Numbered from the stretch's first letter, positions 35,458-46,750 are shown. The stretch: DNA of 64,000 bases from Siphonodentalium dalli (GCA_032622095.1 CP136061.1:59603301-59667300), one strand, 5' to 3'. Numbers and translations are program-made. The notes: generated by a model from the sequence alone, not told the origin.

Positions 35458-35890
35458 TGTGACCCGCCATATCAAATCCAGTCGTAAGTTTTTACCCTGT
35501 GCCAATGCATTCTCTGAGGTCGCCTCACATATATAAGAGAATACATTGGCCTAACAATTTTTTACAATTTTAATAATTTGTTCTTGTATTCTTTAACAAT
35601 TTTATAATTTCACCCATACAGAGCCCCAGACAAACATGAGCAGACGACACTCTTCTATATGCTTCTATATATGTGTGGGGCTCCCTGCAGGGTAATGGAT
35701 GTTTTTTATTTTATGTCCTAAAAATTGTAAGAAACATTTATTTAAAAAAAATTAAAAAAAATTGTTAGGCAAATGCATTCTCTTATATATGCGAGGCGAC
35801 CTATGATCGACTCGCATATATAAGAGAATGCATTGGCACAGGGTAAAAAAAATCCCGACTTACGACTGGATTTGATATGGCGGGTCACAA
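35458..35890. mobile_element. TIR element (~0.43 kb) with hairpins nested in its ends
   Basis: Both ends begin TTGTGACCCGCCATATCA (the right end in reverse complement), then AATCCAGTCGTAAG and ACCCTGTGCCAATGCATTCT. Each TIR itself contains the inverted ATGCATTCTCTTATATATG module seen at 13619-13685. The right TIR keeps the full hairpin, while the left TIR has lost part of it around TGAGGTCGCC. The interior is A+T-rich and non-coding. The TIR is about 110-130 bp. The superfamily is unknown, and the target duplication is possibly a short T/A-rich one. Confidence 0.8.
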
Positions 35891-36628
35891 TTTAACACGT
35901 CGTGCCCACAACGAGAGACGATAAACGAATAACTGTGTGATACAGGTAGTACCTGTCAGGTACGTTTCCTAACACAATTTGAAAAATCCCATGCTATTGG
36001 ATTCAGAAGTCATAAACGTGAGCATACATAAAATTGCATGCATGGATCTGTGATATTACTGTCGTGCGAATTACACGTGGTGCATGTATACATGTAGATC
36101 TCCACAAAATAGACATCATCTCAAGCAGCGAAAGAAAATTTCTGCGAAATATCTCTACGTTATATAATGTATCCACGAAAGTCACCATGCATAGATCTAG
36201 ATATCGTCCGAATACAATCAAGTCGGTTTTATCCTTACTTGAATTACACAATACATTGCAGCTTGAACTTGTACGAGGCTTATGTGTAATGGTTGGTAAA
36301 GACCATATTATCTAACATTATTTTGATATATTCTTGACTTGGAGATAAGCAACAATTAAGTGAGCCTACAAGACACGACGGACTCACTAGTAAGTCCATA
36401 GGGAAATGTGGATAACTGTCTTTCTAATGAACAAACTCGTGTAATTTCCATTGAAATATTATGTTTCCTCTCATGAACATGGATAATTATATATGTTGTA
36501 ATATGTCCTTCTCCTGTGTAATTAACTCACTGTTTATTTCGATATTGGCTCGCAAAAGTCACAGAAAAGCAGCCAATCTTGAACTGGGACCACTCCCTAA
36601 GATGTAGTAGATTATCGAGGAACGCATG
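35891..36628. other. unassigned DNA
   Basis: No gene or repeat is recognised. The 82- and 93-codon frames on opposite strands at 36003-36315 lack any known domain. Confidence 0.4.
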
Positions 36629-37156
36629 TTAAAGGTGGATTATCTCTTTGTAAACATGTATTATATAGTTACCGGGGTATAAAATATTAGATTTGAATCG
36701 AAGACTCCTGTCCGGAAATGCTTCTATCGATTAATATTAATTTTATTTCGAATATTTTCTGGTCTAAAAAGGTGTGTTTGTTCAGCTAACGAACAATGGT
36801 GGTTACTGTTAACAGAGACCAGAAATTATATTGTGCAATTTTGTCACAAATAGATGTTAATTATACTCGTTATCGCTTATATCGTTGGAATAAAACAATA
36901 CAAATAACCAATCTGTGACATTTGACATTCGTTGCGTAGCCGTGGGAACAGCCCAGTGCTCTATATCGCAATAAGGTCTCATCCGAATGGTCGGTTCTAA
37001 AAATAGTAACATAAATGGGCCCGATTTTATATTCGAAATAAAATCAATATTAATTGATAGAAGCTTTTCCGGACATAGGTCTTCAGTTCATATCTATTAT
37101 TTTATACCCACGCAACTATTTAAAATTTGTTATTTAAAGAGATAATCCATCTTTAA
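36629..37156. mobile_element. TTAA-flanked MITE, copy 2 (inverted relative to copy 1)
   Basis: This is a full-length copy, flanked by TTAA at 36629-36632 and 37153-37156, in the opposite orientation to 6106-6633. It is very close in sequence along its whole length, including the internal TAGCCGTGGGAACAGCCCAG and GAATGGTCGGTTC words. The high identity of copies 1 and 2 implies recent activity of the family, mobilised by a transposase not present here. Confidence 0.9.
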
Positions 37157-37513
37157 AGATAGTGACATTTACAGAAATTTATATGCCATATACAGCCCGT
37201 TCTCCCGAAAATCCGCACGTTGTCGGCTTATAATAGGATCTGTTTGTGGATCATAATCGGTGTAGAATCGCCTTATTTTGAGTCCATATCGAACTGACAA
37301 TGAGAGTTTTAGTGCCATTATCGGCTCAAAATAACTTAATATAAGTTAACTGTGTGCGGACAATAACACGAATAAACCAACCCATGACTTACCAGATGTC
37401 GCTCTTTAAAATGTGTTTTCACTGTGACCCGAGTCATATCATGAAATAACGGATATAAGACCACTATCGGCTTATTTCAGAATCAAATAATCAAATATGA
37501 ACATATATATAGA
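37157..37513. other. unassigned DNA
   Basis: No feature is recognised in these ~360 bp. Confidence 0.4.
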
Positions 37514-37637
37514 GAATATCTACGGGTTTTTGGTTGAATACCCGGATTATCTCATGAGTGGCTACAAGGAGATTATGTATTCTCTTGTATCCACGAATGA
37601 GATAATCCGGGTATTCAACCAAACCCCGTAGGTGTTC
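37514..37637. repeat. fold-back element (~124 bp)
   Basis: GAATATCTACGGGTTTTTGG... pairs with ...CCAAACCCCGTAGGTGTTC. The arms share TTGAATACCCGGATTATCTC and its reverse complement exactly. They are about 55 bp with a loop of roughly 10 bp. It is non-coding. Confidence 0.85.
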
Positions 37638-38733
37638 TTTTTATTATACATGTATACGCTACGTTATAAACTCCCTCAAAACTGTTACGTTTATCCCACA
37701 GTTCACTTCAAATTGTTAGAAAGCTTCGACATTTGCATTTTGTTTACATTACAACGATTGATTTGCTCACCACTAAATGACAAATATCGAGCACGCCCGC
37801 CATAAGAAATAACAACCTCACTCAACACATTCCTACTCGACTTGCAAGGAACATCCCACTACAAGAAAGAGACAAACCATCGAGTAACCAATAATCGATT
37901 TATCTAGACGTATACCCTCCATGCATATAATCCAGTTAAATGCAACCATTGTGCGATACATAATTATTTAGCCGTGCATTGTAGAATGAATCCTGGCCGC
38001 CTATCGTAACATCTTTTCATCTTTAAGGGGGCGGCAGTAAGACAGTCTAGCCTGACTATGCCACCCCCTCGAATATACAATGTAATATTTGTCAAATGTA
38101 TCATGTATTAATATGTGTATATTGAAATAAAATATCCTATCCTTTCCGAGTCCCCATTGTTTTATTTTTAAAAGATGGGAGAAAATGAATGTATACATAT
38201 TTGAATGATAACAATATATTAAACACATGATTAGTACAATTAAATAACGGTTTATAAACATTTAAAGTCTTTATCTTGTGAGATAGCACATGGCTGACAA
38301 GCTATCGATCGACCAATGTGTTTTTATCGGTAACAAATCACTTCCGTTATAAAATTAAACTTTTTTGTGTTGGAGAAATCATGTTGCATTTTGACGAAAT
38401 TTGTGATAAATCATAACAAGAAAGTAGGTTCGTTCACTGTTGTAATACAATACGTATTTGGCGAACGATAAGCCAGCTAAATTAATTCAAACTAGAAATA
38501 TTAAACAGTCAAATAACTCAAATAATTGAAAATAAAAGTCGAAGTTTTCAAATCGTTTATCGTCTTCTTCCATGATTATTATTTAGGAGAACATGCTCGC
38601 GAGAAGCTTTGTGTATGGAATTATTGTTATCGATAAAATACAACATTTGAAAACAAATTAATTAATTCGCTTTCCTGCTTGCCGGAAACAGGACTTGTGT
38701 TCGCTTTCATTTAATTCATTATGAATTTTCTGG
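37638..38733. other. unassigned A+T-rich DNA
   Basis: No gene is recognised. A frame of 86 codons on the minus strand (38001-38261) has no domain. Confidence 0.4.
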
Positions 38734-39842
38734 TTATGTGAATTCTATAAGTACACTTTGGTGGGCGCATGGAAAGTGTTCCCAGTGAAATTTGATGACA
38801 ACATACCAGATGAACCACTGTTTATAGCCACTGTTTATAGGACTCCGATTGGGCACATTCACTGACACTGGCGTTGAAATTTGATCAGCGATAGAGTAGG
38901 CCCTGAGCTTTGTTTTTCTGATGGCACGTGGATTCTCGCCTGTTGTAGCCTTTGTTTGCATTTCTTGACAATAAACTTCCTCGCGAAGTTTTTACATCAA
39001 CCGATCTGAGCGAGGGAGTGCGTTTACATGCCAGTCATCATTACAAAATGCAAAGAACATATAATCCACATTGAATTTATTAGTGATGTAGGTGTAAATG
39101 GACCCAGAACTTGAGCTTCATACAGCTTATCCAGATCTGTAGAAATAGGGTCACCTGCATTCATACTGTTGCATTTGCCCATCGCCTTCAGCTGTTTTTG
39201 TTTACTTTTGAGTGTTTATCTGCATTCAGCAAATTGATGGTCATCGATTAATGAAATCGGATATGAATGCAAGCGTAAATACCTGTCCAGTGATGAGATA
39301 AACGCTCGCAGCGATGTTCATATTCCGAAAAATCTTTCTTTCTCACGGACATCAGAAAATTGGATATATATCAGCAGTTTGTCAATGGGTATGGATTTTG
39401 GCTGACGCTGTTCGTTCATGGTGAGGAGAAACTCACAGAAAAGTATCATGTCATAGTCAGACTACCTCTTGGAGTTTTATTACACTGCATTAAATTGATT
39501 AATACCATCATCAGAGAGGTGCTTAAATCGACCACAGTGGTCATCACAGTTCCTACTAACAGAGGGGTCGTCATTAGTTTTTGTGCTGACCGTAGCACTG
39601 GCAGTAGCAGAAGGGTTTCGAGTTGGAATGCCACTGGAAAATGTCAATGTAGGATGGATATCTAAATTAGCAATAGCAATACTAGCATCTTGAACTTCAA
39701 ATTCACTATTACATTACTGTAAATTTGCTGAAAAGTTATCCCAAGTCACTTCTTGATCTAATTCCATATTAACAAATGTAGAATACATAGCTTCATAAAT
39801 TGTCTACATGTTATGAAGCAAGCGGAGATTGTTTATTCTGAA
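38734..39842 (-). pseudogene. broken DUF3504 / Crypton-type tyrosine-recombinase-related coding region
   Basis: Read on the minus strand with a few frame changes, the order matches the DUF3504 proteins (QRICH1, KIAA1958 and ZMYM type, regarded as derived from Crypton tyrosine recombinases). A low-complexity Ser/Thr-rich N-terminus (about 39840-39483) ends GRFKHLSDDGINQF. Then come MNEQRQPKSIPIDKL (39422 onward), SLRAFISSLDRYLR, QLKAMGKCNSMNAGDPIS and DLDKLYEAQVLGPFTP, then SLINSMWIICSLHF (to about 39030). After further breaks, TKATTGENPRAIRKTKLRAY (about 38955-38895) corresponds to the family's TKTxxGENPRxVRxxKPR block. At least four stops and two shifts are visible (for example after GDPIS...MMTGM, and near 39315 where the SEYE motif lies in another frame). 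The catalytic C-terminal half is not seen. No introns are evident, so this is a decayed transposon gene or a retrocopy. Confidence 0.72.
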
Positions 39843-39978
39843 TACCTAAAGTATATTCAATGTTAAATTTACTATTATGTAGCACAGAAGAACAATCCAG
39901 TGGAAACTATTTCGCTATCGTAAAAATGCAATAATTCAAAAATAGTCTGCCTGTTATTGATACGCGCTGAAACTTAAT

Positions 39979-40420
39979 GGCCGGATTTGTCATCTCAGGT
40001 TTAAACCTGGTCTACGTAAACCTCTAGGGTTAAACCGCCGTGAGTCAGAAAATCCGAGGTTTAAACCCCAGACCGCAGGTCTAAGTGACGCATTCGTCAT
40101 CTCTGGTTTAAACCTGGTCGAGCCAGCCCAGTGGTTTAGCAGTAGTGTCTCTGTTTCGTCGAGATAATTAAATGTACTTTCCTAATGCGGACCGCCTCGT
40201 TTTATTAAATGCGAAAATAAATAATTACGACAGCGGTCATATTTTGATTGGAAATTTATAAGCGAGAAGCAGTCACACATATAAAGCGTATGGGGATAAG
40301 TTTTTGTCAATTTCAATATTGTTTTTGCATTTTATAAGCTTAAACCGGCAACTAAACCATCTAATTCGGCGGTCCAGCTAAACCAGCTTTATCGAGGCTA
40401 AACTTGAGATGACGAATCCG
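39979..40420. mobile_element. TIR element (~0.44 kb) with GGTTTAAACC-rich ends
   Basis: The left end is GGCCGGATTTGTCATCTCAG then GTTTAAACCTGG. The right end, in reverse complement, is CGGATTCGTCATCTCAAG then TTTAGCC. The left end motif is repeated in the same orientation at 40090 (CATTCGTCATCTCTGG then TTTAAACCTGGTCG), so the left TIR is doubled. A lone right-hand end of the same family lies at 45085-45169. It is non-coding, and GTTTAAAC is self-complementary. Confidence 0.68.
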
Positions 40421-40589
40421 TCTTTTCTTCATCGCGGTTTAGAATTGTCAAACAATCAATCAAAGGGTGGAGCTGTAAATAATCTCGAGTGAGGGCGTGT
40501 CTAAGTGGCGACTGCCGACTGGTGTTATCATGTCACAGTTAATTCATTCGCACGCGAGCTTTGCTCAGATATGGGACATGTTCTTTGGT

Positions 40590-41660
40590 TTTTAGCTCAC
40601 CTGAGACGAAGTCTCCGGTGGAGCTATAGTCATCACTCCTCGTCCGTCGTCCGTCCGTCCATCCGTCCGTCCGTCCGTCCATCCGTCAACAATTCTTTGA
40701 ACATCTTCTCCTCTGAAACCGGAAGACCAAATTGGTTCATATTTGGTGTGGATGTTCTCTAGGTGACTCTCATTCAGAATTGTTTAAATGAGGTCACTGG
40801 GTCAAATATTTGCGAAGCCAGGGCCATAACTCTATTCCTCCATAGTTATTCTTACAACGACTTCTTGTTCAGAACCATTGGGCCGATTTAGCTAATATTT
40901 GGTATGGAGGGTCCTTGGGTGACTGGTGTTCAGATTTGTTCAAACGAGATCACCCGGTCAATTAGTTGAGAAACCAGGGCCATAACTCATAGTAATTCTT
41001 ACAATGACTTCTTCTAAAATTCTAAAAACATATTTGGCCGATTTAGCTTATATTTGGTAGAGAGACCTTGGGTGACTGGGGTTCAGATTTGCTCAAATGG
41101 GTTCACTGGGTCAAATAGGGGCAGAGCTAGGGACATAAGTTAAAAACAAAAAGTTAAATTTTGGCATTTTGACCTTTAATTTTTGTTTAGGACACATCAC
41201 AGCCTCATATTTCGTACCTAGATTGTTCTTAGCATGTTCTTCATCTGTATGGATTTTGGTATTGTTTATTTAACCCCTTCCACTCTTGTTTTGATATAGA
41301 ATTCATCCAAGACAGGATTACTCAGAAATTTTTCATCTGATCAACACCAAATTTGGTATATTTTTGACACTTATATACAGATCAAGTTAAAATATGGGTT
41401 TGATCCGATATATTTTAACAGAGTTATGGCCCTTTATAATTCACACCTCTTTGCTATGCACTATTAATCTTTAAGAGAACACTGAAGCCTGAATTATTGA
41501 AAAAGCCAATTTATCATAGTGTGGTCACCTGATACTCTTGCTGAAGACTGCTTGCTTCAGACCAGTTTACCATTTGTCATTACAAGACATGACATTAGCT
41601 AAACAACTATTCTACCAGAGTCTACAAGAATAAATAAGAATAGTCCATTGTTCATTTCTC
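40590..41660 (+). repeat. mollusc-type AGCTCACCTGAG dispersed repeat
   Basis: It starts with the imperfect palindrome AGCTCACCTGAGACGAAGTC...GAGCT (40594-40625), followed by GTCC/ATCC tetramers (40640-40687) and GTCAACAATTCTTTGAACA. The body contains repeated sub-units, such as GAGGTCACTGGGTCAAATA, AGCCAGGGCCATAACTC and GATTTAGCTAATATTTGGTA, which recur about every 140-150 bp. I remember this repeat as common in bivalve and gastropod genomes. It is non-coding; the 85-codon frame at 40505-40762 just reads through the tetramers. Confidence 0.75.
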
Positions 41661-43160
41661 CAAGCCTGGACATAGTGTGTCTGACATTTGCAGAATGAAG
41701 TCCCCAGATGGTGAATTCAGTGTTGCTACCCCATACAGCAGGCTAGCATCACCAAATACACCCTCAATTACCTTATTCTGCTTAGGCCTCATCTTCTGGG
41801 ACATTTTTTTTTAAACATGTTTTAAAATTTGAAAAAAGTGACACCATTATAACATCTGCAGAGTTATGAAACTTTACTCTTTAATGAAATTATGGAAACA
41901 TTCCACCCACCCCCACCCACCCCCTCCCACATGGCCCAGACCCAACCCTGCCATCAACCAACATCCCTTCCAAGCCATATCACCTCTCAATTTAATACCT
42001 CTTCTCACCACAGAGGCATACATATCTGTAAAGGTACAGGTCATTAATTATATAAACTGGCCAGATGACATGTATTATTCTAACCTAAACATATATGTAG
42101 CAATTTAACAACAAACTGGTGCTCCCATGGTTAGGTGATGACTGACATTCAATGATACTGTGAATGGCTTTGATTTCTTCAAGTCTGGAAATAGTGTGTC
42201 TGACATTTACCTAGTGAGGTCCCCAGATGGTGAATTTAGTGTTGCTACCCCATACATCATGCTAGCATCACCAAATACACCCGCCAAGGACCAAATTCTG
42301 CTTAGTCCTCATCTTCTGGGAAGTATCCTAAGTATCAAATTGACAGTTTGATTTAGTCACTTTTTCCACCTGTTCAGTTTCAATGTCCCCCTAATTTGCA
42401 GAAGATAGAATGCATAATTGAGGTGCTCAATGGGTGTGTATCACCAACTTCAAATGTAGGACTTCAATCTGTTCCTTGGTTTTATTGGCCATTGAGGCCT
42501 AATCAGATTGAGGATGAATTTGGTGATGCTAGCCTGCCTTACAGAATATTGTCATTAAATCCACATTTTTGGGACCTAATTCTGCAAATGTCAGACATAC
42601 TAAATTCAGGTTTGGCCATTTCATATTATTTTTTTAATCACCACTTATCCAGATGAAATCATACGACTATTATTAAAAGAAAAATGGGGGGTGGTGGTAT
42701 ATATTGGATTAAATTTGTCTTCTATCTGTCAGGCTTCCATCCGTCTGCCTGTTGAGATGTCTATCCATCTATCTATCAACAATTGATTTCTTCTCCATAT
42801 TAAAGAAGGAATGTGTTTATATAGTTCAGTGTGCATGTTCCCTAGGTGTCTCACAATCAGATTTGTTCAATTAAGTTCATCACATCAAATACATGTAGGT
42901 GCCAAGCCAGGGCCATAACACTTTCCCTCCATAGTAAGTCTTAAAACAGTTTTTTCTCAAGAACCATTAGGCCTATATAGCTTATATTTGGTATGGAGGG
43001 GCCTTGGGTGACTGGGGTTCATATTTGTTCATGGGGTCATTTTTAGGAAATGAGGTCCCCAGAGGGTGAATTCGGTGATGCTAGTCCACCTTGCGGAATA
43101 TTGTCATTAAATTCACCTGCAAAGGTCAGACACTAAATACAGACTCGGCTGTTCCAATAT
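41661..43160 (+). repeat. longer relatives of the hAT MITE, mixed with AGCTCACCTGAG-type sequence
   Basis: Left-end copies start at 41661 (CAAGCCTGGACATAGTGTGT, then CTGACATTTGCAGAATGAAG) and at 42180 (CAAGTCTGGAAATAGTGTGT). Right-end copies end near 42614 (GCAAATGTCAGACATACTAA...CAGGTTTG) and about 43140. Internally, each has GTCCCCAGAKGGTGAATT and TGCTAG, as in the 254 bp MITE. Between them lie sub-units of the 40.6 kb repeat (AAGCCAGGGCCATAAC; GGTATGGAGGGGCCTTGGG). This may be a larger, internally rearranged element of the same family, spanning about 41661-42614, plus a partial copy. Confidence 0.6.
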
Positions 43161-43599
43161 TAGTTTCTTAACCAGCACTTATCCAGGTGAAATCATACCC
43201 TGATTTTTCTAAGAAAATTGGGGGGTATATTGATATTACTAGATGAATGGATCTCATATATGAGGATTCACATTTGTTCTAATAGGGGCAGAGATAAGAG
43301 ATTTAACTCTTCTCTATGCTGTTTGGTACTGGTATAATAATATTGATTTATAGACAGCCTGGGTGGGAGCAATGTTTGAGGCAATGGGGAGGGAGTGTAG
43401 AGGGGTGGAGATTTGACCCCCTATTTTGATCAAAAGTTAAAAAATTCATGCCCGATACTAAATTAGTTGTAGATCAGATGTTCACACCAAAAATAAGTTA
43501 GAACTGTTCTCGTAGTTTGGTTTGATTTTCTAACATGTATGTTTTTAAACCATCAGTCCATATGTTTCTACTTCAGGTTAAACTGTTGGACCGAATTGG
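43161..43599. other. unassigned DNA
   Basis: No gene is recognised. Some words suggest continuation of degraded repeat sequence. Confidence 0.35.
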
Positions 43600-43960
43600 C
43601 CACAAATTTGAACTTTATGGGGTGTCAGGTTGGTAATTATCAAACGTTTGAAAGCTTGAAGTACTGGTACCAGTCGTAAAATTCAACCTAAGAGGAATGT
43701 ACAAAGTGATTTTTGTGAACTTAGTACTGTGGTATGATTGTCCTCTTTAAAAGGTAAGAGGTTGGAAGTTTGTCAGTGATGTGCAATTATAAATTTCAAG
43801 GTGAAGAGCCCTGCTCATTTGAGAACATCCAGCTATGTCCATGTTTAGAACTTAAGTGATTCTGTCAAGTACTGACTCTTGTAGTCTTCAGAGTCCCTGT
43901 CTTCTCAGTCCTTACAGTCTGGTGAGCGACCCACAGTCATTGACTGTCTTGTTTTGTTTG
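43600..43960 (-). repeat. solo relative of the 4.9-kb / array repeat
   Basis: The order of words matches 5045-5245 in the same direction: GGGGTGTC, TTGGAAAGCTTGA-like, GGTAC..CAGT, CAACCTAAGAGG (5.1 kb: CAACCCAAAGGGG), GTGAACTT, and GTTGGAAGTT. It is diverged and non-coding. The strand is given relative to the tandem array at 20.9 kb. Confidence 0.45.
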
Positions 43961-44132
43961 GCTTGTGGCAATCACAAATACTGGTGTTTTCTACGAATTC
44001 ATTTGAAAGCTTCAACGTTTTAATTTCGACACTAAAACGATGCTACTGCATGACCAGATATGCTATACACATAGTTTGCAATCCAAAACTTATATTGCTA
44101 TAAGAGTCAAATTTGATAACTTATTTTGATGT

Positions 44133-44285
44133 AGATCATGCCACAAATCTCTACTCTGGCTACGCCCATAAATTCCCATAATATTCTACCAGTTCAAAAC
44201 CTGGGAACCTGTTTGATTTTTTGCATGACTGGAAATTTATGACATTGAAAAATAATCAACGCATATAATATATTTCTTTATTAAA
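44133..44285 (+). repeat. single arm of the 48.5-49.0 kb fold-back family
   Basis: GATCATGCCACAAATCTCTA then CTCTGGCTACGCCC, TATTCTACCAGTTCAAAACC and ATATATTTCTTTATT follow the same order as the left arm at 48499-48660. Only one arm is present, so this is a solo or truncated copy. Confidence 0.65.
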
Positions 44286-45084
44286 AGCTGTCCCTCTGCA
44301 TGGTTGCCCACTTCCAACAGTTCAGATGCCGCTTATGGTGTGCACTCATAAGCAAATTGCCTTTACTTGACTGGCCTCTTGGTCCAAGATTGACTCGATT
44401 ATGGAGATTTTATTCAGCGCCAGAGGGGCTTTGCGCACATTTTGATCATTTGAACCTTTTAATTTTCTCAAATTTAAAACAAACAAATGTTAATTTAAAT
44501 TTAAAATTTTGTTTCTTTTTAGATTCAACTCCTTACTCAATTTAACATAATTTTTAAATTCGTTTTAAATTATATTTTTCTTATTTTTAAATAATTTTTT
44601 TTTTAAACCTAACGCCGTTATACCACACGAATCACCACACCCCTAATTTAATTGAAATCGGTGCAGGGATACTGGAGAACAGTTGCGAACAGACAAACGG
44701 ACATACAGATAGACAGCTCCAATACCATTTAATATATACAGATATACATGTAAATACACCAAATTTTGTCTTTGCGGTGAAGCATCTCGCATAAATATAT
44801 CACAAAGTGATGAACGTAGCGTGAAACTCGTGCTGAGAGACATGCCCTTTGTTAAATTGATTTAAACACAGAATGAGATCGGATTAATAGTCAATGAGCG
44901 ATACTTCTTTCTCAATGAATAAATCCATTGAGCGTGCACGCGGTCACGATAATTTATGACTTGCCAATAACCATTATATCGGCCTATCTTTTGGTCCGAT
45001 TGGTAAGAGGGTAGTTTGATTGCATAATCATATCACCGAATCGAGTTGTCAATTAGCTGGCAACTGAACGACAAAAACGCACCC
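44286..45084. other. unassigned A+T-rich DNA
   Basis: No gene is recognised. The segment 44640-44715 (GGTGCAGGGATACTGGAGAA then ACAGACAAACGGACATACAG) looks like the 3' tail of a retroposon-type dispersed repeat, but its body is not identified. Confidence 0.4.
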
Positions 45085-45169
45085 TTAGACCAGGTTTGAC
45101 TGGACCACCAATGTAGGTTTAAACCAGGTTTAAACTCGGAGGTTTAAACCGGAGATGACGAATCCGGCC
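45085..45169. repeat. lone right end of the GGTTTAAACC TIR family
   Basis: TAGACCAGGTTTGACTGGAC, two GGTTTAAACC words and GGAGATGACGAATCCGGCC reproduce the right end of the element at 39979-40420. No left partner was found nearby. Confidence 0.65.
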
Positions 45170-46371
45170 AATCTGATTCGCCGCTATAAACCGGAAGTAA
45201 TTTCCGAGAAGGTAATACTATTGTGTGTCCAACGTCTCGGTTCGTGTTATCCATCGCCTCTGTCCAGGCGATGATATAACTTTCTATGCCACGGCAATTT
45301 CCCACTATTTAATGGGGAAGCATATAATATATAGAGAATATTATATGTCGATTATGAACCTAATTGCGCGAGGATGTGTTGCCATATAAGAATAGAAAAT
45401 TATCGTATTATCTTAGACTGATCATATATAATTATGTATGATATCTAAGCATATTTAGGCTCAGACTTTAGACATTTGGCGACCAGTTTATTTTAGGGTA
45501 ATAAAGGTTCTCAAAACAACAATTTCAACATTATCAGCTGAAATGACCCGCGTAGTGAAGCTTGCCTATTGTTCGAGAACTTCGTATAATATACGTGTTA
45601 AGGTGTTACGAAAACTTGCGTCTTGTACTTTCCGATTGTGGTAGACTGAGGAGTGTGTGAACAGAGGCGTGTACACAGCAGGTCTCGTTGCGGGCGATAT
45701 ATCCCGTGATATGCAATGACTAGATCGCGCTTCTAGGTAAATATTAGCTGCTAAAATCATCATAATTAAGCAAGCGATCATTGTTTATCTACCAGCCATG
45801 ACACGAAAGAAGAAAGCTTTGCATACCTACACATGGAGGAGAGACGTCCACCCACGGCTAGGCTAACATCACCGTAACACTTGACTTGCTGACAGAACCT
45901 GTTTTCAGGAACGATAACTCTAATACAAACAACAGACGACATCGCCTCGTATATATTTGTGATACATTATTCTGGTAGCTGCGTGTTAATTGGTGTTTAG
46001 TTTCGACGAAGTCGCGAAAAGCTGTCTGATTGTTTACTGATGGACGTCTCAAGAATAGTTCAACATAGTAAAGATCACACTTGTTGTATTTCCGCTAAAA
46101 GCTGTTTGACAGTCGTGAAAAATCATCGAATGGAACTTGCGTTGGGAAGGGCGGGAACTTACATGTAAAAGGCTGCTGAAATGTCCAAACTTTTCGAATA
46201 TAGAGCCGGCAAATATAAGTAATATAGGCTTATATCCGAATCCACTCCCATATTATGTACAAGGAACATTGTAACATGTATTGATCACCACTATAATATG
46301 TTGATGTTTACATTCTGAATGGTATTTATTAAACCAAATGTTAGAATCACCATTCGTATCCGTGTAAACCA
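45170..46371. other. unassigned DNA
   Basis: No gene is recognised. A small palindrome, CATATAATAT...ATATTATATG, lies at 45321-45347. The minus frames at 45566-45781 and 45858-46052 have no domain. Confidence 0.4.
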
Positions 46372-46750
46372 ATGCAATATATACGATTGGTCTACAACAG
46401 GAAGGCCTTAAGAGTTGTTAGTATATCATTGCAGTTTGAGAATTTGAGATGGACACGTCAATATCAATACATTGATCAGAATATGGCTGCTCGTGTTGTT
46501 AAACAGTTACTTAAATATCGCCATATACCACCTGTACTCATATCAATTCACTGGCTTCCTGCATGCTATAATATAGAACCGAGCTATCAACCTATAAGTA
46601 AATTCAAAAGATGGCGCTATCCTATCTCTGTGATATGGTTCCAGTTCGCAAAATTTGGTAAAACGTTTAGGTCATCTGATGAAACACAATATCTATGTCA
46701 AAAAACCTAATTGTATAATGCACGGCGACAGAAGTTCCCATGGGCAGCTC
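46372..46750 (+). pseudogene. relic of a non-LTR reverse transcriptase C-terminus (L2/CR1-like)
   Basis: Within a single open frame, QNMAARVV, KYRHIPPVLISIHWLPACYN and KTFRSSDE match, in order, the conserved C-terminal stretch of L2/CR1/Rex1-type ORF2 proteins. The same stretch in the 56.9 kb element is QKTAARIV, then SPVLQNLQWLPIQYRIQFK. The part between CYNIE and the SSDE motif is out of register, so the frame has suffered shifts. No RT core is nearby; it is an isolated fragment. Confidence 0.65.

Noticed and set aside
40640-40690. GTCC tetramer run as a possible CRISPR-like or regulatory repeat
   Set aside because: It is the known simple-repeat part of a mollusc-type dispersed repeat; no spacer/repeat periodicity.
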